The notes below the pieces were generated by a model that searched no databases, was not told the DNA's origin, and saw nothing but the letters and a program-made list of their open reading frames with translations. A stretch of 37,920 nucleotides of DNA from a virus: positions 1-37,920 of the IMG/VR virus record IMGVR_UViG_3300032242_002783. The stretch is one strand, 5' to 3'. Position 1 is the stretch's first letter. Every line of letters begins with the position of its first letter. The position numbers and the translations under genes were made by a program. Shown piece after piece: positions 5,473 through 13,733 of this stretch.

Positions 5473-7647
5473 ATGGCCAAGAAAAAAGCCGCTGCGTCTT
5501 CCGACGACAGCCCGGATAAGCGAAAGGCCGCTCAGTCACATCGTGACAAAATGGCGGCAAACTCGCGGGCCAACTATGAATCGGTCGCCGAAATCGGTGC
5601 GATCAAGCCGGTCAAGAATCAGAAGCGTCGCGACTCGTGCAAGAACGACGCTCACAAGTTTTTGACGACGTACTTTCCTGGTACCACGGGGCTTCATCCG
5701 TTCTCTGACGATCACAAACGAGTGATCAAACGGTTTGAAAAGGCTGCCAAAAAAGGTGGCCGTTTTTTTAACCTGGTCTTTCGTGGTTTCGCCAAAACGA
5801 CCATCAGCGTCAATCTGTGCTTGTGGGTGATGTTGTACGGTTGGCGAATGCTCATCGTCTTGATCGGTGCAAACCGATCGGCAGCGAAAGACTTGCTCGA
5901 TGCCATCAAGGCTGAACTCGAAACGAACGAGCTGCTGGCCGAAGACTTCCCGGAGGTCGTTCAGGCGATCAAGGCTCTTGAGGGAAAGAATCAGCGTTGT
6001 GCCTCACAAACCTGCGGCGGCGAACTCACGCATATCGAATGGACAAAGGATCGAATCGTTTTTCCGACGATCGCCGGTTCAAAGTCGAGCGGCGCGACGG
6101 TGGTTACTCGAGGCATCACGGCGTCGATCCGTGGCATCGGCCAGCGGCGTGGCGATGGAACTCAGCAACGGCCGGATTTTGTGATCTGCGATGACCTGCA
6201 GACAGACTCATCGGCAGCCAGCCCGGTTCAAGTTCGCAAGCGATTGATGACGTTGTCGAAGTCGGTTCTCAAACTGGCTGGCCACAACAGCACAATCGCG
6301 TGCGTCGTGAATGGGACCATCATCGAAACCGATGACCTGATGGACCGTCTTCGCGACCCGAATCAATATCCGGGTTGGCAGGGCGAAACCGTCAAAATGG
6401 TCAAGTCCTGGTCGACGAACCACGAAACGCTCTGGATGAGCGAATACGCTCGCCTGCGAAAGTCGTTCGACCCAGCGCAGCCAGGCGATCAGGAACGAGC
6501 CCACACGGAGGCTACGGCGTTTTACAAGGCCAATCGAAAAGCGATGGACGCCGGCTGCCAGGTGAGCTGGGAGCATTGCTACGATCACGAGCTGGAACTG
6601 TCGGCCATTCAGCATGCCTACAACTTTCTGATCGACGATGGCGAAGAAGTCTTCGCGGCGGAATGCCAGTCGGAACCGCTCCGGGCCGAAGGCGAAGACG
6701 CTCAGCTCACGGCCAGCGATGTGATCCACAAACTGAGCGGCCTGGCTCATCGCGAGGTTCCATCAAATGCCGTTCGTCTGACGGCGTACGTTGACACTCA
6801 GGATGAATCGTTCTGGTTTGTCGTTGTCGCCTGGACTGCGAATTATTGTGGCTACATTATCGACTATGGGGCGTTCCCAGATCCAAAGACTCGCGACGCC
6901 TCAAAGAAAAAGCTGAGAAACACACTCAGCACGCTTTATCCATTGCTGAAGAACAAAGAAGCCCGCTGGCGGGCGGGGATCTCCGATCTGTGCGACGAGC
7001 TGCTCGCGCGTGACTGGTTGGACTCCGAAGGGAAGCAACACGCGATCACGTTCGCGTTTCTGGACGTTGCCGACGGCGATTCGGCCTATCCGCTCCGATC
7101 ATGGGTCAAGACCTCGAAGTGGTCAAAGATCCTGCGTTGCTCGATGGGCCTCGGGTTGAAGCCGGCGGACACTCCGTTGGGAGAACGAAAGAAGGCTGAC
7201 GACGAGCTGCGACGCGGGCTCAATTGGGTCGAGAAGCGGGACAAAAAAGTCCGTGGAGGCTCGATCGTCTATATCGACGTGAATTCATGGAAGTCATTCC
7301 TGGCCAATCGCTGGCGAGCGGCTTCGCCTCGTCCGAAGAACGACGCGAGTTTCCGGCCTAACGAGCCAGGGGCGATCTATCTCTACGGAGTGGATCCACA
7401 CGCTCACATGACTTTCGGTTCGCACCAGACGTCGGAGTTTCGCACGCGGCTGAAGAACGAGAAGGCTGGTCGAACGATCGACTTCTGGTCTTTGAAACCC
7501 AACCGGCCTGACAACGAATGGTGGGACGGCACGGTCGGAAACTGCGTGGCTGCCGACATGGCCGGCGGAATTTCTTTGAAGGATGCCGGTCTGAAGTCAG
7601 CTCCGGTCAAGCGGCGGTTAGGTCAACGTCAAGCGACGTATCTGTGA
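5473..7647 (+). CDS. terL: terminase large subunit
   Basis: A 724-residue packaging motor. The ATPase half shows a Walker A-like FRGFAKTT (about residue 102) and Walker B FVICDD followed by LQTD (about 235). The C-terminal half has a candidate RNase H-like nuclease: AYVDTQDESFWF (about 437) and FLDVADGDS (about 535) supply acidic residues. It cuts and pumps phage DNA into the prohead. The length is above average, with an N-terminal Lys/Ala-rich extension. The gene begins 6 bases after the sigma-factor stop, so the two are probably co-transcribed. No small subunit is recognised. Confidence 0.88.
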   Translation: MAKKKAAASSDDSPDKRKAAQSHRDKMAANSRANYESVAEIGAIKPVKNQKRRDSCKNDAHKFLTTYFPGTTGLHPFSDDHKRVIKRFEKAAKKGGRFFNLVFRGFAKTTISVNLCLWVMLYGWRMLIVLIGANRSAAKDLLDAIKAELETNELLAEDFPEVVQAIKALEGKNQRCASQTCGGELTHIEWTKDRIVFPTIAGSKSSGATVVTRGITASIRGIGQRRGDGTQQRPDFVICDDLQTDSSAASPVQVRKRLMTLSKSVLKLAGHNSTIACVVNGTIIETDDLMDRLRDPNQYPGWQGETVKMVKSWSTNHETLWMSEYARLRKSFDPAQPGDQERAHTEATAFYKANRKAMDAGCQVSWEHCYDHELELSAIQHAYNFLIDDGEEVFAAECQSEPLRAEGEDAQLTASDVIHKLSGLAHREVPSNAVRLTAYVDTQDESFWFVVVAWTANYCGYIIDYGAFPDPKTRDASKKKLRNTLSTLYPLLKNKEARWRAGISDLCDELLARDWLDSEGKQHAITFAFLDVADGDSAYPLRSWVKTSKWSKILRCSMGLGLKPADTPLGERKKADDELRRGLNWVEKRDKKVRGGSIVYIDVNSWKSFLANRWRAASPRPKNDASFRPNEPGAIYLYGVDPHAHMTFGSHQTSEFRTRLKNEKAGRTIDFWSLKPNRPDNEWWDGTVGNCVAADMAGGISLKDAGLKSAPVKRRLGQRQATYL

Positions 7648-7652
7648 TCGGG

Positions 7653-7685
7653 TATCTCAAATTTCAAATTTCAAATCTCAAATTT
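7653..7685. repeat. AT-rich heptamer repeat
   Basis: Tandem copies of TCAAATT/TCAAATC units between terL and the next gene. Related GAGATTTG repeats lie at 13121-13143 and 18908-18946; a host-type intergenic repeat. Confidence 0.65.
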
Positions 7686-7700
7686 AAAAGAAGGAAGAAC

Positions 7701-7964
7701 ATGGCGAAGAAAGCTGGACGGCCTCAGGCGGCACCGAACAAGAAGTATGACATCGCTGAAGCGACTGAAACGAAATGCCGCTGCGGGTCTACTCGGCGAG
7801 CCCCGTACAACGCCAAGGTTGATCGGACGGTTTTACAGAACACGTATGTGAATCCGAAGACTCAACTGGAATACAACGTGATCGAATTGCGCACAACCAG
7901 GTGCCTCGATTGCAACCAGGCTCGCAAGGACCGAACCGAGGTTCTTGAAGAACGGGAGGCGTGA
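7701..7964 (+). CDS. small zinc-ribbon protein
   Basis: An 87-residue protein with AAGGAAG just before ATG 7701. Two Cys pairs, CRCG (about residue 32) and CLDC (about 72), separated by a charged beta-like segment, suggest a four-Cys zinc ribbon. The basic N-terminus (MAKKAGRPQAAPNKK) suggests nucleic-acid binding. It sits between terminase and connector genes and overlaps the next gene by one base (TGATG). A packaging accessory role is possible but not shown. Confidence 0.65.
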   Translation: MAKKAGRPQAAPNKKYDIAEATETKCRCGSTRRAPYNAKVDRTVLQNTYVNPKTQLEYNVIELRTTRCLDCNQARKDRTEVLEEREA

Positions 7965-8209
7965 TGGATGCGATCAAGAAAGCCGTTCGGGACGGCTACA
8001 CGGTCCAGATTGAACGGGTGGAATTCGGTATTCAGATTCGCCTGATCAAAGACAAATCGTTTAATCAGATCGTCGTCATGCCGGAATTGGTTTTTGACAC
8101 GGACTATGACGTGATTCAAACCAGCATTGAAGAATTGCAACGAACGTTTCGACGCTCAGCGACCTACACCGGCAAGGTTCCTGATCGGCTCAAGCCTGAT
8201 TTGTTTTAG
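7964..8209 (+). CDS. small hypothetical protein
   Basis: An 81-residue protein; ATG 7964 overlaps the preceding stop (TGATG) and has GGGAGG upstream, indicating translational coupling. The chain alternates basic and hydrophobic residues (DGYTVQIERVEFGIQIRLIKD), implying a small beta-rich fold, and ends in a basic tail. No family recognised; expressed with the zinc-ribbon gene. Confidence 0.6.
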   Translation: MDAIKKAVRDGYTVQIERVEFGIQIRLIKDKSFNQIVVMPELVFDTDYDVIQTSIEELQRTFRRSATYTGKVPDRLKPDLF

Positions 8210-8215
8210 GGCTTA

Positions 8216-8322
8216 GGAAAATGAATTGCATTTTCCAATTTCCTTGAACGGGTGGGCTGGTGGTTTCTGACGATGGTTCTTAGGCGAGCGAAGAGTCCGA
8301 GGGCTTACGCCTCCCGGCTCAC
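8216..8322. repeat. intergenic hairpins in the 8210-8367 gap
   Basis: GGAAAATG / CATTTTCC (8216-8223 and 8229-8236) form a perfect stem without a T-run. At about 8284-8322 lies a GC-rich palindromic sequence (GAGGGCTTACGCCTC core) of a type common between planctomycete genes. I see no gene in this gap. Confidence 0.5.
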
Positions 8323-8367
8323 CAAGAATCATGTGTTCCCGTAACGTCATCACATCGTGGAAACCGC

Positions 8368-8568
8368 ATGGCTGACAATACCCGACGAATCGCTGAAATC
8401 CGGGAAATCCTTAGAACCGGCGTGGTCAGCTCCAACGTGGATGGGACATCGATGACCATCGACCCGGAATCGTTGCGAAAGGAACTTCGGCAGTTGACGG
8501 GTGAGGATGACACACAACGACTACGTCGACCTCGTCTCAGTACGGTGAATCTCCAAGGACTTCGCTGA
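8368..8568 (+). CDS. gpW-like head-tail joining protein
   Basis: A 66-residue protein. Residues 5-45 (RRIAEIREILRTGVVSSNVDG then TSMTIDPESLRKELRQL) match the gpW pattern: a helix, a short beta hairpin carrying a G-x-S/T turn, and a second helix beginning with a Ser/Pro cap. In lambda, gpW lies directly before the portal gene and seals the packaged head; here too the gene abuts the portal gene with a TGATG overlap. The family call rests on length, pattern and position. Confidence 0.7.
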   Translation: MADNTRRIAEIREILRTGVVSSNVDGTSMTIDPESLRKELRQLTGEDDTQRLRRPRLSTVNLQGLR

Positions 8569-10094
8569 TGGCGTTTTCTGATTTCGTCCGAAATCAATGG
8601 GCTGCCATGAACGCACCGGCCGCGTCGCGCGTCGGGACGTCGTCGTTTGGTTACGACATCGTCAGCGATGCCAAAAAGCGGAAGCAGGCGTCGCCGAATA
8701 TCCGCTCGGAAGATATCGAGCTCCTGCAGGCTCAACGCCAGCAACTCAACGCGCAAGCCAATGATGCGATGCGCAATTTTTCGATTTGCCGTTGGGCGGT
8801 GGGGAAGCATCTCGATTTCGTCGCGCGTCACTCGTTCATTTGCCAGACGGGCGATGATCGGTTTGATACCGACGCTCAAACCTTGATGGAGTCGTACAGC
8901 AACAATCCGAGCGAGTGCGACGTGATGGGTCGGCATACGCTCGATCGCATCGTCCGGATGACCGAAGCCAGGGCCGTGCTGGAAGGCGATCATCTATTGT
9001 TGCCTTTGAACAGCGGAATGATTCAACAGGTCGAAAGCGATCGACTTCGCAGCCTTCTCGGCGTTGGGATCAATGACGAAGAGGTCCACGGAGTGACATT
9101 GAACCCGCAAGGCCGGGCTCTGTCATACAAAATCTGGCAGCGGTGTCTGTTCGGTGGGTACAAAGATCCCGTCGACATTCCCGCGAAGAACGTCATTTTT
9201 CACGGCTACTTTCCGGGCGAGCGAAGCGACCAGGTGCGTGGCGTCGGTTTGATCACGTCTGGCTTGGCGGACTTCTGTGACGCTTACGAATGGACCGACC
9301 TGACGCGAGCGGCCGCAAAATTGCGAGCCGCCTTCGGGATGATCATTACATCGGAAGCAACGGACGGCATCGGTGATCATTACGAGACCGAACCGACTCA
9401 ACCGATTTACGATCAATACGGCCGTCAGATCGCACCCGCAACGAACGGCAAGTACGAAGTCGATTTGGGTAAGGGTCCGTTCAAGCTTGAAATGGATCCG
9501 GGTGAAGACTTGAAATTTGTGACCGACGATGCACCATCCGTGCAGACGTTCGAGTTTTTTAAATCGGCGATTGGCTTCGCGTTGAAGTCGATCGACATTC
9601 CTCTCTGTTTTTACGACGAAGGTTTGACCAACTTCTTCGGGCAGCGGGCCGCTTTGATTCTGTATCTAGAAAGCTGTAAGACCAAGCGTCGCAACCTGGT
9701 GACCAATGTTCTCGCACCGTTGACTCGCTGGTTGCTGGTTCGCTGGATCGCTCAAGGAAAGCTCCGGCTGCCGTCTGGTGGCGACGTCTCCAAGATTCCT
9801 TTCGCGTGGCACCCGGCGGGCGTTCCGTACTGGAATCCCTCACAAGAAATCAATGCGGACATTCAGGCGATCCAGTCCGGGCTTGGGAATTGGGAAGACA
9901 TTTATCTCGAACGCACGGGCCGGGACTGGTACCGCGACATGTTGCGGCTAAAGAAGCAACAGCAGTTCCTGAAAGACAATGACATTCTTTTGGATCCGAA
10001 AGTGATTCAACTGATTCAGGTCGCGACCGATCCAAGCCTGATGGGTGCCACGAATCCGTTGTCTTCGTTGCCGATCGGAGGCCTGGCACTATGA
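8568..10094 (+). CDS. portal protein, lambda gpB-like
   Basis: A 508-residue protein. Conserved portal features include the DAMRNFSICRWAVGKHLDFVA helix (about residues 64-84), the segment IPAKNVIFHGYFPGERSDQVRG (about 204-225; compare the IPA..V.H...Q.RG of lambda-type portals) followed by a helical AAKLRAAFGMII, and an aromatic C-terminal clip/crown region. It forms the dodecameric ring through which DNA enters and leaves the head. Coupled to neighbours on both sides: TGATG with the gpW-like gene and ATGA with the protease. Confidence 0.88.
   Translation: MAFSDFVRNQWAAMNAPAASRVGTSSFGYDIVSDAKKRKQASPNIRSEDIELLQAQRQQLNAQANDAMRNFSICRWAVGKHLDFVARHSFICQTGDDRFDTDAQTLMESYSNNPSECDVMGRHTLDRIVRMTEARAVLEGDHLLLPLNSGMIQQVESDRLRSLLGVGINDEEVHGVTLNPQGRALSYKIWQRCLFGGYKDPVDIPAKNVIFHGYFPGERSDQVRGVGLITSGLADFCDAYEWTDLTRAAAKLRAAFGMIITSEATDGIGDHYETEPTQPIYDQYGRQIAPATNGKYEVDLGKGPFKLEMDPGEDLKFVTDDAPSVQTFEFFKSAIGFALKSIDIPLCFYDEGLTNFFGQRAALILYLESCKTKRRNLVTNVLAPLTRWLLVRWIAQGKLRLPSGGDVSKIPFAWHPAGVPYWNPSQEINADIQAIQSGLGNWEDIYLERTGRDWYRDMLRLKKQQQFLKDNDILLDPKVIQLIQVATDPSLMGATNPLSSLPIGGLAL
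8579..8596. repeat. palindrome TGATTTC-GTCC-GAAATCA (site 4)
   Basis: Perfect copy within the first codons of the portal gene. It is read in a different codon phase from sites 1, 2 and 5 (SDFVRNQ, not ISGEI), which argues for selection on DNA rather than protein. Confidence 0.75.
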
Positions 10095-11446
10095 GTGACC
10101 GATTGAAACATGCACCGCAAGTCGATCGATTCTCGGCGCCTGCAAAGGCCGCGATCGATCCTCAAAAGATCGATCGAACGGGCGGACGCTACGGGGCTGG
10201 AATCATTCCCGGAGTGTCACTCTGTGCCAGGGGTGAAGCGCTCGGCCACGGAATGTGGATTGATGATGAGTTCCTGCAGCAGATCGTTGACGCGGCCAAC
10301 ACGAATCCGAAACTGCTGAAAAGCCGATTTACTCATCCGGATCTTTGCACGGACGGCATGGGTAAAGCGGTCGGGACGCTCGAAAACTTTTCGAAGGTGG
10401 GCGACCAGGTCTATGGCGACCTGCATTGTTACTCGGCCGCACATGACGCTCCTGACGGCGATCTCGCCGGCTACGTGATGAACCTGGCGGAAGAAGATCC
10501 GACCAACTTCGGTTTGTCGATCGTCTTCAGTCACGACTATCAGGACGAAGAGGACTTCTGGAACGAAAACACCCAAGAAGTTGAGGGCAAGGACGACAAG
10601 GGGAATGTCGTCTCGAGAACAAAACAGTTCCAGTCACCAGATCCGTACAACGTCCAAAACTTGCCACATTGCCGTTTGTCAGAATTGCGAGCGGCCGACG
10701 TCGTGGACGAACCGGCTGCCAATCCGAAAGGATTGTTTCACCGTGAAAATGCGCTGCTTGCCGATGGCCACAAGCTGATCGACTACGTACTCGGTCGATC
10801 GAGCCAAAAACCTGCTTTGTCGTCGGCTCTGGCTGCCGATATTGCACCGGAGAGACTCAAGAGTTTCGTCACGAAGTACCTGGCATCCGCCGGGCTTTCA
10901 TTAACCAAGGAGGCGGACATGCCGCAATCCGATGACAAGGTCGATCCGCTGGCCGCAAAGCCTGCGGACGAAAAGAAGAAACCCGATGCCCAGCCGAGCG
11001 ACGCGAAGCCTGACATGGAACCGGACGGCGACGAAGGCACGGGCGATCCCACAAAGCAGACTGCTGATGATTCTGCTGCGGACGATTCTGCTAACAAAAA
11101 AACGAACTGCGACGACAAATCGTCCTGTTCGGAAGCAAAGCCCGATGCTAGCCTGAAGGAATACTGCGACGCCTTCGGTCATGAAGACGGAGCGAAGTTC
11201 TTCCTGGAAGGGGTCAGCTTCAAGACCGCTCAGAATCAGCTCGTGACATCCTTGCGTGCTCAGCTCAAGGATCGTGACGACAAGCTCGCGGCTTTTGCCA
11301 AGCTCGGCGTTGAGCCTGTTGGATTCACGCCAGGCGAAGACAAGCTGCGCGACAAGTCGAACGGCGAGACCAAGAAGACGGGCAACGAACCGGTCGACAA
11401 TCGGGCCGCATTCGCGGCCGCAATCGCCAAGCCGGAAGCGAAGTAA
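10091..11446 (+). CDS. capsid maturation protease with scaffold domain
   Basis: A 451-residue protein. The N-terminal domain (about 1-215) has SRFTHPD (His about 82) and FGLSIVF (Ser about 142), candidate His/Ser catalytic residues of a prohead protease, then ELRAADVVDEPAANPKGLF, a segment typical of phage capsid proteases near the cleavage domain end. Residues 277-451 are acidic, Asp/Lys/Pro-rich and then helical, as in scaffolding proteins. A perfect internal ribosome site at residue 277 gives a separate scaffold (see 10919). The protease would remove scaffold during head expansion. Overlaps the portal gene as ATGA. Confidence 0.8.
   Translation: MSDRLKHAPQVDRFSAPAKAAIDPQKIDRTGGRYGAGIIPGVSLCARGEALGHGMWIDDEFLQQIVDAANTNPKLLKSRFTHPDLCTDGMGKAVGTLENFSKVGDQVYGDLHCYSAAHDAPDGDLAGYVMNLAEEDPTNFGLSIVFSHDYQDEEDFWNENTQEVEGKDDKGNVVSRTKQFQSPDPYNVQNLPHCRLSELRAADVVDEPAANPKGLFHRENALLADGHKLIDYVLGRSSQKPALSSALAADIAPERLKSFVTKYLASAGLSLTKEADMPQSDDKVDPLAAKPADEKKKPDAQPSDAKPDMEPDGDEGTGDPTKQTADDSAADDSANKKTNCDDKSSCSEAKPDASLKEYCDAFGHEDGAKFFLEGVSFKTAQNQLVTSLRAQLKDRDDKLAAFAKLGVEPVGFTPGEDKLRDKSNGETKKTGNEPVDNRAAFAAAIAKPEAK
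10919..11446 (+). CDS. nested scaffolding protein (internal start)
   Basis: AAGGAGG at 10906-10912 lies 6 bases before an in-frame ATG at 10919, the best Shine-Dalgarno in the region, inside the protease gene. Translation here gives a 175-residue acidic protein (MPQSDDKVDPLAAKPAD...) with a low-complexity DD/KK/P segment and a C-terminal helix (KTAQNQLVTSLRAQLKDRDDKLAAF). This reproduces the lambda C/Nu3 arrangement, in which the scaffold is made from an internal start of the protease gene and shares its C-terminus. Confidence 0.75.
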   Translation: MPQSDDKVDPLAAKPADEKKKPDAQPSDAKPDMEPDGDEGTGDPTKQTADDSAADDSANKKTNCDDKSSCSEAKPDASLKEYCDAFGHEDGAKFFLEGVSFKTAQNQLVTSLRAQLKDRDDKLAAFAKLGVEPVGFTPGEDKLRDKSNGETKKTGNEPVDNRAAFAAAIAKPEAK

Positions 11447-11451
11447 CGATT

Positions 11452-11491
11452 GAAGAGCACTGAGTGACCGAAGACGGTCATTCAGTGGCAC
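11452..11491. repeat. 40-bp REP-like hairpin, copy 2
   Basis: Second copy of the element at 4749-4788 (38 of 40 bases the same), immediately after the protease stop. The stem is nearly perfect (CACTGAGTGACCG / CGGTCATTCAGTG). Confidence 0.65.
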
Positions 11492-11642
11492 AAAGGCAAC
11501 GCGAGAATGACCAGGGCATGCGTAACCCGTCATTCATCGCGCATCAAAAGACTCCGTCACGGGAGCGGTGGGATTAGGTGGATAGCTACCACCCCCCACC
11601 AACCCGCGACTGAATAACCCGTTTGATTGATCAACCGTGACG

Positions 11643-11663
11643 GAGGCTCTTGAAAGGAGCCTC
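11643..11663 (+). promoter_or_regulatory. hairpin sequestering the capsid-gene ribosome site
   Basis: GAGGCTC (11643-11649) pairs perfectly with GAGCCTC (11657-11663). The Shine-Dalgarno AAAGGAG (11653-11659) lies across the loop and right arm, 8 bases before ATG 11668. The fold would hide part of the ribosome site and exposes GGA at the loop edge, a pattern CsrA proteins bind. Confidence 0.55.
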
Positions 11664-11667
11664 TACG

Positions 11668-12615
11668 ATGCCGAGCTATCCAACACTGCTTGATATGGCG
11701 AAGAGGAACGGCCGCGATCGAGCCGTCCCGTTGATTCAGGAAACGAGCAAGCTGACCCCGGAAATCTCCGGCGTCACGATGGACGGACGTAACTTGCCAG
11801 GGGTTGGCCAAGTCCGGACCATCAAAGGGATCAACTTTCACACGCTCGTGCGAACGAGCAACCCGGTCGTTTCGTTCCGTGATGCCAACACGGGGACCAC
11901 ATCCAGCGCTTCCACGTACGAGAATCGACTCGTCGAGACGTTCATTCTGAACCCTCGGTGGGAGTGCGATAAGGCAGTCGCCGACCGAAGTGAAGATGGT
12001 CCGGACGCGTATATCGCCGATGAAGCCATGGCGATCATGGAAGCGACGATGCAGTTGCTCGGCAAACAGTTCTTCTACGGCCGTACGACTGGTGATGGCA
12101 AAGGTCACACGGGTCTGGTTGATTCGGTGATCAGCCAGTACACGAAATCGGCTGGCGGTACTGCCGGTCAATCGTCTTCGGTCTGGTTCGTCAAATTCGG
12201 CCCCACCGACGTCCAATGGGTATATGGTGAAAACGGTGCCTTGACGATTCCCGACAAGCGAATCGAAACCCTGTACCGTGCCGACCCTGGCACGACCACG
12301 CCGCTCAAGCCGATGACCGGTTATGTGCAGGACATGCTGGCTTATCCCGGCGTGCAGGTCAGTTCGGTTCGCTCGATCGCTCGATTGACCAACGTGTCCG
12401 CCGAAACCGGACACACGCTGACCGATGCGTTGCTGTATCAAACCATCGCGCTGATGGACCGGCAGCCGGATGTGATCTTCATGAACAAGATTCTGCTCGA
12501 ACAGTTGCGTGAATCACGCACCACGTTCAACCCGACCGGTGCTCCTGCTCCGATCCCAACGGATTGCCAGGGAATTCCAATCGCTCCGACTCAGTCGCTG
12601 ACCATGACCGAGTAA
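11668..12615 (+). CDS. major capsid protein
   Basis: A 315-residue protein, the usual size for HK97-fold capsid proteins that lack a delta domain. It follows the scaffold gene and has its own strong ribosome site. Features consistent with the fold are an N-terminal arm, a long helix (DEAMAIMEATMQLLGKQFFYG, about residues 114-134), a beta-rich P domain and a late VIFMNKILLEQLRES helix (about 271-285). The helix followed by FFYG resembles capsid proteins of the podovirus gp10 / Bordetella phage type. An in-frame TTG at 11650 lies in the hairpin and is not the start. Confidence 0.82.
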   Translation: MPSYPTLLDMAKRNGRDRAVPLIQETSKLTPEISGVTMDGRNLPGVGQVRTIKGINFHTLVRTSNPVVSFRDANTGTTSSASTYENRLVETFILNPRWECDKAVADRSEDGPDAYIADEAMAIMEATMQLLGKQFFYGRTTGDGKGHTGLVDSVISQYTKSAGGTAGQSSSVWFVKFGPTDVQWVYGENGALTIPDKRIETLYRADPGTTTPLKPMTGYVQDMLAYPGVQVSSVRSIARLTNVSAETGHTLTDALLYQTIALMDRQPDVIFMNKILLEQLRESRTTFNPTGAPAPIPTDCQGIPIAPTQSLTMTE

Positions 12616-12657
12616 TCCTCGGCGTTCGTTTGACAACGACACTTTTTACAAATAATC

Positions 12658-12677
12658 GCACGAGCTAAAGCCCGTGC
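12658..12677. repeat. small host-type hairpin
   Basis: GCACGAGCTAAAGCCCGTGC forms a short stem (GCACG / CGTGC, extended by G-C pairs) in the gap between capsid and cement genes; it resembles intergenic GCACGGGCTAAAGCCCGTGC-type repeats of planctomycetes. Confidence 0.5.
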
Positions 12678-12692
12678 TACGAAGGATCAAAC

Positions 12693-13112
12693 ATGCGTCC
12701 ACTTTTAGCCGATGGGCAATTGAAACAAACGATCGCGATGCCGACCGGTGCGTCGAGCGTCACGACTGCTGGCATTGATCTTGGCAACACAGTCAACGCC
12801 GATAACATCGCGGAATACGAGCTGCTGATCACCGCTCCCGCGTTGACCACGGCGATGTTGGCCGACACGGCCACCGTCAAATACGACATCGTGACGGGTG
12901 CCAGCGTCGACGGCAGCGGAGTGATCCAAAGCCCGACAACGATCGCCATGACGGTGTTGACTCAAACCGGAGCCGGCGGAGCTGGTGCGGCGACCGCGAC
13001 CAAGCGGTTCCAATTGCCAACCGACGCGCAACGGTACGTCGGTGTCAAAGCGACCAAGTCGGCAACCGGCGATGCGTCGAGCGTCAGCGCGGCTCTGCAA
13101 TTGGTCTTCTGA
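12693..13112 (+). CDS. probable capsid cement/decoration protein
   Basis: A 139-residue protein, Ala/Thr/Gly-rich and predicted mostly beta (KRFQLPTDAQRYVGVKATKS, SVSAALQLVF). AAGGA lies 6 bases before ATG 12693. Size, composition and position directly after the major capsid gene match Bbp16-type cement proteins that trimerise on the capsid surface. The assignment is inferred from context and general character; no diagnostic motif is visible. Confidence 0.55.
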   Translation: MRPLLADGQLKQTIAMPTGASSVTTAGIDLGNTVNADNIAEYELLITAPALTTAMLADTATVKYDIVTGASVDGSGVIQSPTTIAMTVLTQTGAGGAGAATATKRFQLPTDAQRYVGVKATKSATGDASSVSAALQLVF

Positions 13113-13120
13113 TCAATTGG

Positions 13121-13143
13121 CAATTTGAGATTTGAAATCTCGG
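13121..13143. repeat. GAGATTTG-type intergenic repeat
   Basis: CAATTTGAGATTTGAAATCTC, containing the palindrome GAGATTT-G-AAATCTC; same family as 7653-7685 and 18908-18946. Confidence 0.55.
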
Positions 13144-13169
13144 ATGAATGGCGAACGACAAACCATCAC

Positions 13170-13196
13170 GGGCTGAGAATCGTCTCAGCCCTTTTT
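13170..13196 (+). terminator. rho-independent terminator after the capsid genes
   Basis: A perfect 9-bp stem GGGCTGAGA / TCTCAGCCC with a four-base loop (ATCG) followed by TTTTT. It follows the capsid and cement genes and would limit read-through into the fibre genes. Confidence 0.9.
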
Positions 13197-13210
13197 GAAA
13201 GAGTGACAAA

Positions 13211-13387
13211 ATGAATCCCGACGTCAAACGCGCAATGCAGGAGCTGGAAGAGGCCGAAACGAAAGCCGTCAATGATGCGGCTGCCGTGGAGCTGGCTCAG
13301 AGGGCTGCTGATGAGAGTGCCGCCCTGGTACCGGTCAAGGCTCAAGCCCTGGCAGATATCACCAAGAAGACCTACGGGGCGAAGTGA
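13211..13387 (+). CDS. small coiled-coil protein, hypothetical
   Basis: A 58-residue protein starting at ATG 13211 (AAAGAG upstream), in-frame to TGA 13385-13387. It is an Ala/Glu/Lys-rich amphipathic helix (KRAMQELEEAETKAVNDAAA...) with a Pro break near residue 41. A small structural or chaperone protein is possible; no family recognised. The stop codon opens palindrome site 5, and the next gene follows 40 bases later. Confidence 0.6.
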   Translation: MNPDVKRAMQELEEAETKAVNDAAAVELAQRAADESAALVPVKAQALADITKKTYGAK

Positions 13388-13402
13388 TTTCGCCGGAAAT
13401 CA
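13385..13402. repeat. palindrome TGATTTC-GCCG-GAAATCA (site 5)
   Basis: Perfect copy beginning on the TGA stop codon of the 13211 gene and lying 25 bases before the 13428 gene. Confidence 0.75.
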
Positions 13403-13427
13403 AAACGACGTGTGAAAGGGGGCATTT

Positions 13428-13733
13428 ATGCAAACTGCTGTGACAACGCAGGGAATCATCAATGTCCCCGCCAACACGTTGGTCGGAAACAACACGAGCT
13501 CGAATGGATGTGCTCTCGCGCTTCAGGCAAGCCAATGGGCTGCGATGCTGGGCGTCTCGGGTGCGTTGCCGACGTCGAACCCCGGAACACCTGGCGTCGC
13601 CTTTTTATTGCTCAACAGTGCAGGGGACGCTTACACGCTGATGATCTCAACGGGCTCGTCGTCAGCAGTCACATTTGATTCCACCGTCTCCACGTTTGAT
13701 TCTACGGTTCTTACTTTTGACAGGGTGTCGTAA
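13428..13733 (+). CDS. small virion-associated protein, hypothetical
   Basis: A 101-residue Ser/Thr/Gly/Asn-rich protein with AAGGGGG 5 bases before ATG. It contains NTLVGNNTSSNGCALALQAS and ends in near-repeats TFDSTVSTFDSTVLTFD. Such composition is usual for fibre-tip or fibre-attachment proteins. It overlaps the next gene as TAATG, so it is translationally coupled to the fibre protein that follows. Function inferred from context only. Confidence 0.6.
   Translation: MQTAVTTQGIINVPANTLVGNNTSSNGCALALQASQWAAMLGVSGALPTSNPGTPGVAFLLLNSAGDAYTLMISTGSSSAVTFDSTVSTFDSTVLTFDRVS

Noticed and set aside
13121-13143. Another copy of the ParB-type palindrome
   Set aside because: GAGATTT-G-AAATCTC has a one-base spacer and different outer bases; it belongs to the AT-rich host repeats.
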